Source: Meloidogyne chitwoodi
Lineage: Eukaryota; Nematoda; Chromadorea; Rhabditida; Meloidogynidae
Assembly: GCA_015183035.1 (NCBI GenBank)
Contig: JACZZP010000014.1
Location: 1,674,001 to 1,738,000, forward strand
Reading direction: 5' to 3'
Length of the DNA stretch: 64,000 nt
In this document: positions 59,325 to 64,000 of the stretch, piece after piece
How positions within the stretch are numbered: position 1 is the stretch's first letter
How the letters are laid out: each line of letters opens with the position of its first letter
Position numbers and translations under genes: made by a program
Notes under the pieces: generated by a model
What the model saw: the letters and a program-made list of their open reading frames with translations, nothing else
The model's database searches: none
Told to the model about the DNA's origin: nothing

Positions 59325-60074
59325 TTATTTCTTTCTACTGAAAAAGGGTGGACTTGTACCGAAGCATCGTCCAGGCAAACAATTTATCCCAAAAGGACAG
59401 TTAAGACCACCACATGCTGAAACTAATAAATTAAGATTTTAGTAAGTTATTTAGACTTGAAGACTTACATGAAATTGAATTCATCCCAAAATACGGAGAG
59501 TAAAATCCACCCAAGCCATAACTACCACCACGTCCATAAGGGCTTCCAAGACCAATGTCTGGTGGATACCCATTACCTACTGTCTGAAAAGTACATCGAC
59601 CAGCTTGGCAAACTTGGCCGCTGTAACAATCCACCGTATCAGCGCACACTGAAACGCGTATTTAAGTATCTTTATTTTTTAAAAATAAATTTTAACGTTT
59701 TAAAAATACATTTACTAGCAGCAGCATAAAGACCATAAGTACCAGCAGTTCCATATCCATTGCCTAATCTTCCTCCAAGTCCTCCATTTCCATAGTAGTT
59801 CATAGGCTGACATGCACCAGCGATGCAATATTGTCCTAAAGGACAGGAAACAAATCGGCACATATCACCAGAACCATATCCTACATAAAATTTTAATTTT
59901 AAAACTACCAACTATTTTATAAAAAATTAAAAAAATTAACCTCGTAAAGCTGATAAAAAATTGCTTCCATAGTAACTCTGTGCCAAACTAAAAATTTAAT
60001 TTTTAAAATTAAAAAAAAAGAACCTGCCTTAAACGATAAACTAACGAGAACAGTAAAATCAACAACGGAAACAT
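59325..60074 (-). CDS. secreted Cys/Gly-rich protein with three cysteine modules
   Basis: Start MFPLLILLFSLAQS (60074) is a signal peptide split by an intron (SL|AQS). The mature protein starts near YYGSNFLSALRG. Three homologous modules follow: CRFVSCPLGQYCIAGACQP, then CADTVDCYSGQVCQAGRCTF, then CGGLNCPFGINCLPGRCFG. They are spaced by Gly/Tyr-rich linkers (YYGNGGLGGRLGNGYGTAGT, SPYGRGGSYGLGGFY). The third module is on a last exon at about 59325-59415, reached from the donor TCATGTAAGT at about 59453 through the acceptor TTTCAG; it stops at 59325-59327. Each module has four Cys in a C-x4/5-C-x4-C-x4-C pattern (CPLGQYC/CPFGINC type). About 170 residues. Function unknown; a cuticle, matrix or secreted effector-type protein are all possible. 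It diverges from the SR gene. Confidence 0.78.
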
Positions 60075-60757
60075 TGCCAAAAGAAAAATGTTTATAACAA
60101 AACAATTATTTTTTGAAGTAAAATATGAGAAAAGGGATCATTCTCTCAAAATTGCGCAACAGTCCTCACATTAAAAATTTTTTTATTTTATCATAAAGGA
60201 CAGGAACGACCAGTTGACCAAATTATCCCTCACACAAACGAGTATTTCTACAACATGACTATTTTATTTTAAAAGAGCAAATGTCCAAAACAAAATAAGC
60301 GAGTAAAAAAACTTAAAAATTGCTGAAATATTTTTATAAAATTAAAAACTGACAATAGGCACTAAAAGTTGACAAAAAGTAGAGAATAAATGTATAGTAA
60401 GTACAGTATTGTTTAAATTATTTCTTTTCTTACAATTCAGACAGAAAGAGTCTCGTAAATCCTGTTAATTAAAAAACTCTAACAGTCTCTCAAAGAAAAA
60501 AATGAATTCATCATTTCCATACTCTAATTTAATAAAGAGTTTTGGCACGATTAACACCGTATATTTTTATCATAATTTTCTTTATTTCTTTAGAGAGATG
60601 TATTTCTTAGTATTGACTTTTCTGTTTTATTAGTTTGTTTTTAGTTAGTTTGGCTGAATGTCGTTCATGTATTTTTTTATTTTTGTTTTATAATTTATAA
60701 TATTTTGATCAAATTTCAGAATATTCTATCTTTAAAAACTAGCTAAACAATACATTA
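60075..60757. other. divergent upstream region, no gene seen
   Basis: About 680 bp between the Cys-rich secreted protein gene and the SR gene. No RNA gene, TIR element or ORF with coding character. Confidence 0.6.
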
Positions 60758-61718
60758 ATGTCAGGACGACGTGGTGCACCTGTAGAAGGGAAAGTTTACG
60801 TGGGAGGTTTACCTGAAGACGCTACATCTGAAGAGGTTATTTATTAAATGTTTTTTGAACTTTTTTGTTTGTAGCTAGATGACGCTTTCCATAAATTTGG
60901 TCGAATTAGAAAGATTTGGGTCGCTCGACGACCGCCAGGCTTTGGTTTTGTCGAATTTGACGATGGTAGAGATGCTGAAGATGCTGTTCGCGCATTAGAT
61001 GGAACGTTAGTATTTTCTAATTTTAATAGAATTTTAAATACGATTTCTCATTTTAGACGCATCTGTGGTGTTAAAGCTCGTGTTGAACTCTCAGTTGGTG
61101 GCGGTCGAGGTGGGGGTGATAGAGGTGGTGGACGTGGCGGCGGTCGTGGTGGTGGTGGCTTTCGTAATAATAATTGGGGTGGTGGCGGAGGCGGTGGAGG
61201 ACGTTACCGTGATCGATCTAATGATCGTAGAGAGCGCTCAAGGTTAACTTAAGTTTAAATAAAATCAGGGCAAAATTTATTTTCCGAAAATGGGAGGGTC
61301 TTGAGCTAAAGCAAGAATTTAAAAATCTGTGGTAGTCAGACACTTTTATTCTCTTTAAATTTGAAGTGTACTGTTTTTAGCTATTCAAAAAACTCCCAAT
61401 CATCTCAACTAATTCATCTCTCAATTTACCTTCATGATCTTCTCCATCCAAATCATCCTTCGCTACCTCACATTCTTCACCCAGCGCTGAATAAAATAAT
61501 AAACAAAATCAAAACTTTTGTCCTTTACTTTAACTCTCATTCTTCAACTTATCTTTGTGTCTTCGCGCGCTCCTTTTTTCACATCTAACCCGGCTACCAA
61601 AATATTAATCCTCACATATATAAACATCAGATCTCGCTCACCGTATCAACGTCGTAGTGGTGGTGGTGGTGGCGGCGGTGGACGTTCTCATTCGCGATCA
61701 CGTTCTCGCTCTCGTTAA
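60758..61718 (+). CDS. rsp-6: SR splicing factor (SRSF3/SRSF7 type)
   Basis: Regulates pre-mRNA splicing in the nucleus. Start [20 protein letters not shown] (60758). One RRM has RNP2 KVYVGGL, then [17 protein letters not shown] and RNP1 GFGFVEFDD, with [17 protein letters not shown] Gly-rich hinge ([20 protein letters not shown]) includes [12 protein letters not shown]. The RS tail is [11 protein letters not shown]...[17 protein letters not shown], ending [10 protein letters not shown] at 61716-61718. The RS domain is interrupted by a 390 bp intron (about 61242-61629), the longest in this gene and a candidate for autoregulated retention. No zinc knuckle is visible, which favours SRSF3 over SRSF7. 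Confidence 0.92.
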
Positions 61719-62232
61719 ATATCTATTTTGGCATTTCGTGGATTGCGATTTTTGAAGGTTTTTTCTTAAAATTTGCAAAATTTAATTAATTTTTGTTTTT
61801 TAGTTTGGATACACATGACAAAGAAAAGAGCGAATGATGTTTTGATTTTAAATTAATCTTTTAAGATCAACAATCCCACATTTCGCTATTTTGTAAATTA
61901 AGGGAATTCACATTATTTTACTTGATTATATTTTTGAGTTCCTTGTTTAATTTTTTATATTTTGGAAATTATAGTGTTGCAATTCCCTTGGAATATTTCA
62001 AGCTTTTTAAATTTTAACGTATAATAAAACTTTTTTTAATTGTTTTTATGTTAAATAATTGATTTTCATTATCAATTTTATTTTTTAAAACTGTTCAGAT
62101 CGATTAAGGAATAAAAAGGTTATAGCCAAAACAAGTGGTTACTTTAAATTGTCTCCTACCCGAATCTATAATAAAATTCTGTAACAAGATGTTTTAAATT
62201 TCAAATATATTTCAGACAAAATTTAATACAAT
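61719..62232. other. 3' UTR and spacer with dispersed repeat
   Basis: 3' region of the SR gene, possibly with a 3' UTR intron near 61759-61802 (GTTTTTTC...TTTTTTAG). It also contains the second copy of the CTGTTCAGATCGATTAAG repeat at 62091-62160. Confidence 0.5.
62091..62160 (+). repeat. dispersed repeat, CTGTTCAGATCGATTAAG type, copy 2
   Basis: Same orientation and same GTCTCCTACC end as the copy at 56780-56863, but about 14 bp shorter in the middle. It lies about 70 bp upstream of the hda-1 start codon. Confidence 0.7.
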
Positions 62233-64000
62233 ATGACTATTCATTCTAGCAAGAAGGTTGCTTACTACTACGACGGTTAATTTAAAATAAACTAAAAAAA
62301 TTATATTGTTATATTTAGGCGATGTTGGCAATTATTATTATGGACAAGGTCATCCAATGAAACCACATCGAATACGTATGACACACAATTTATTATTAAA
62401 TTATGGACTTTATCGAAAAATGGAAGTTTATGTAAGGTTTTTCTTTTAAAAAAAAGAATAAATTTGTTTAATTTTAGAGACCTCAGCCTTCAAGTTTAGA
62501 AGAAATGACAAAATATCATAGCGATGATTATATGCTTTTTTTAAAGGTTTTGACTTTTAAAATGAGTATTTTGCTTTCATTTTAGAATATTAAACCTGAC
62601 AATATTGGCGATTACAGTCGACAAATGCAACGATTTAATGTTGGGGATGATTGCCCTGTTTTTGATGGACTCTTTGAATTTTGTCAGATTTCCAGCGGTG
62701 GATCAATTGGTATTAATTAATTTGCTTTTAGGATTGTTACTATTAACTAATTTAGAATTTTTCTTTATATCAAAATAGGAAAAGATCTTTAATGAAAGAT
62801 TAAAAGTTCTCATTGAAGTTTGAGATGTTTGAAAATCCTGGGATTTGTCCTGGACACTGATTTTAATTTATTGACGTAACCCATGATTCCAGAAGGGAGG
62901 ACGGACCTTAAAACCCTAAATGCTTCTTGGGCTTGAGCTTTGGTTACAAGAACCTCATTTCTTTGCCAATAACCTGCTCGATCTCTATTTCCTATTGATC
63001 AAATGTCACTCGTCTCATTAAATCTTTTGCTTGTTTACTTTAAATTGTTTTTCTTAGAGAAAAATAAAAATTAAATTAACATTTTCAACTCTTTAGCTGC
63101 CGCTACTAAAATTAATCGTCAACATGTTGATATGGCCATCAATTGGATGGGTGGTTTACATCATGCAAAAAAATCTGAAGCTTCAGGGTTTTGTTACACA
63201 AATGATATTGTGCTGGCTATTCTTGAATTGTTAAAGTATCACCAAAGAGTTTTATATGTTGATATTGATATACATCATGGAGATGGAGTTGAAGAAGCTT
63301 TTTATACAACAGACAGAGTTATGACGGTAATTTTAAATTTTTGGACTTGTTGGTTTAATTTATATGTTGACCAATGGCTTGTAATCCTTCTAGGTTTCCT
63401 TCCACAAATACGGCGAATATTTTCCCGGAACTGGCGATTTGAAAGACATTGGCGCTGAAAAGGGTCGTTATTATGCAGTAAATTTTCCACTTCGTGATGG
63501 AATTGATGATGACACTTATGAACGTATATTTCAACCAGTTATGGAAAAAATTATTTGTGCTTATCAGCCTTGTGTTATTGTATTGCAATGTGGAGCTGAT
63601 TCTTTGACTGGAGATCGTTTAGGATGTTTTAATTTAACTTTAAAAGGTTTAATTTTTTATTTATTCTATTTTTTGGAATTTTTGAATTTAAATTAAGGAC
63701 ATGGAAATTGTTTACAATTCCTCAAAAAATTCAATTTACCAATGCTTCTTTTGGGAGGTGGTGGTTATACAATTAGAAATGTTGCTCGTTGTTGGACTTT
63801 TGAGACTTCAGTAGCTTTGGATGTAGATATTGCAAATGGTTAAAATTATTTTTTTTTTAAATCTTTTATTTTTTTTAAACTTTAGAACTTCCATATAACG
63901 ATTATTTTGAATATTATGGTCCAGATTTTAAATTGCACATAACTCCTTCAAATATGACAAATCACAATACTGTGGAATACCTCGATAAAGTCAAGTTAGT
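62233..64000 (+). CDS. hda-1: class I histone deacetylase HDAC1/HDA-1 (3' end missing)
   Basis: Zinc-dependent lysine deacetylase of the NuRD/Sin3 complexes. Start [15 protein letters not shown] (62233). It continues [159 protein letters not shown] and [20 protein letters not shown]. The catalytic His pair (GLHHAKK), the metal ligands (DIDIHHGD and the later CGADSL Asp) and the catalytic Tyr (GGGGYTIRN) are all present. The window ends in the exon encoding [10 protein letters not shown]. The C-terminal acidic tail is outside. A 390 bp intron lies at about 62708-63096. Confidence 0.97.

Noticed and set aside
59183..59441. Plus-strand coding-like stretch ending HAETNKLRF
   Set aside because: It is the antisense of the last exon of the Cys-rich secreted gene. 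The minus strand gives a third cysteine module with matching splice phase, a far better explanation.

Overview
The window looks like nuclear DNA of a plant-parasitic, Meloidogyne-like nematode. The genes are split by many short (about 40-60 bp), very AT-rich introns. Intergenic DNA is strongly AT-rich, and every recognisable protein is a eukaryotic housekeeping or nematode-type protein (KASH nesprin with a huge repetitive rod, Fer-type SH2-tyrosine kinase, SR protein, HDAC1, MFAP1). The genus is an inference from composition and gene style.

Layout, left to right: a COG5-like Golgi tether subunit (minus, 3' end cut off by the left edge); mitochondrial EF-Tu (minus); an unidentified plus-strand gene; a same-strand minus group made of elongin B, the UEV-1 ubiquitin E2 variant and an unidentified protein; a membrane-anchored basic protein (minus); NSE1 of the SMC5/6 complex (plus) converging on HINT1 (minus); an inverted-repeat relic; eEF1A (minus); a gamma-butyrobetaine dioxygenase-like gene (plus); tRNA-Gly(UCC); and about 4.8 kb without a convincing gene, which carries a GC-rich TIR element.

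The centre (25.2-45.5 kb) is one giant gene: an ANC-1/nesprin orthologue with tandem N-terminal CH domains, a long Glu/Lys-rich repetitive rod and a C-terminal KASH domain. Its rod has grown by segmental duplication in which exons and introns were copied together. A short motif (AGAGTCTCA) is shared between the coding repeats and a non-coding minisatellite in one of its introns. Next comes a palindrome of about 4 kb made of two nearly identical head-to-head copies of an SH2-tyrosine kinase gene. The kinase has an HCD instead of HRD catalytic loop and an apparently lost splice donor.

The right end holds MFAP1 and cyclin L (minus), TIM50 (plus), a secreted Cys/Gly-rich protein with three cysteine modules (minus), an SRSF3/7-like SR protein (plus) and HDAC1/HDA-1 (plus, cut off by the right edge). 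Several spliceosome or mRNA-processing genes (MFAP1, cyclin L, SR protein) lie close together.

Introns and spacers carry several short terminal-inverted-repeat element families (GTCCGCAAG, GATCAACCCT and CATTTCGTCG families plus singletons) and four tRNA-like B-box relics. Exon boundaries were read by eye; gene spans run from start codon to stop codon and include introns.
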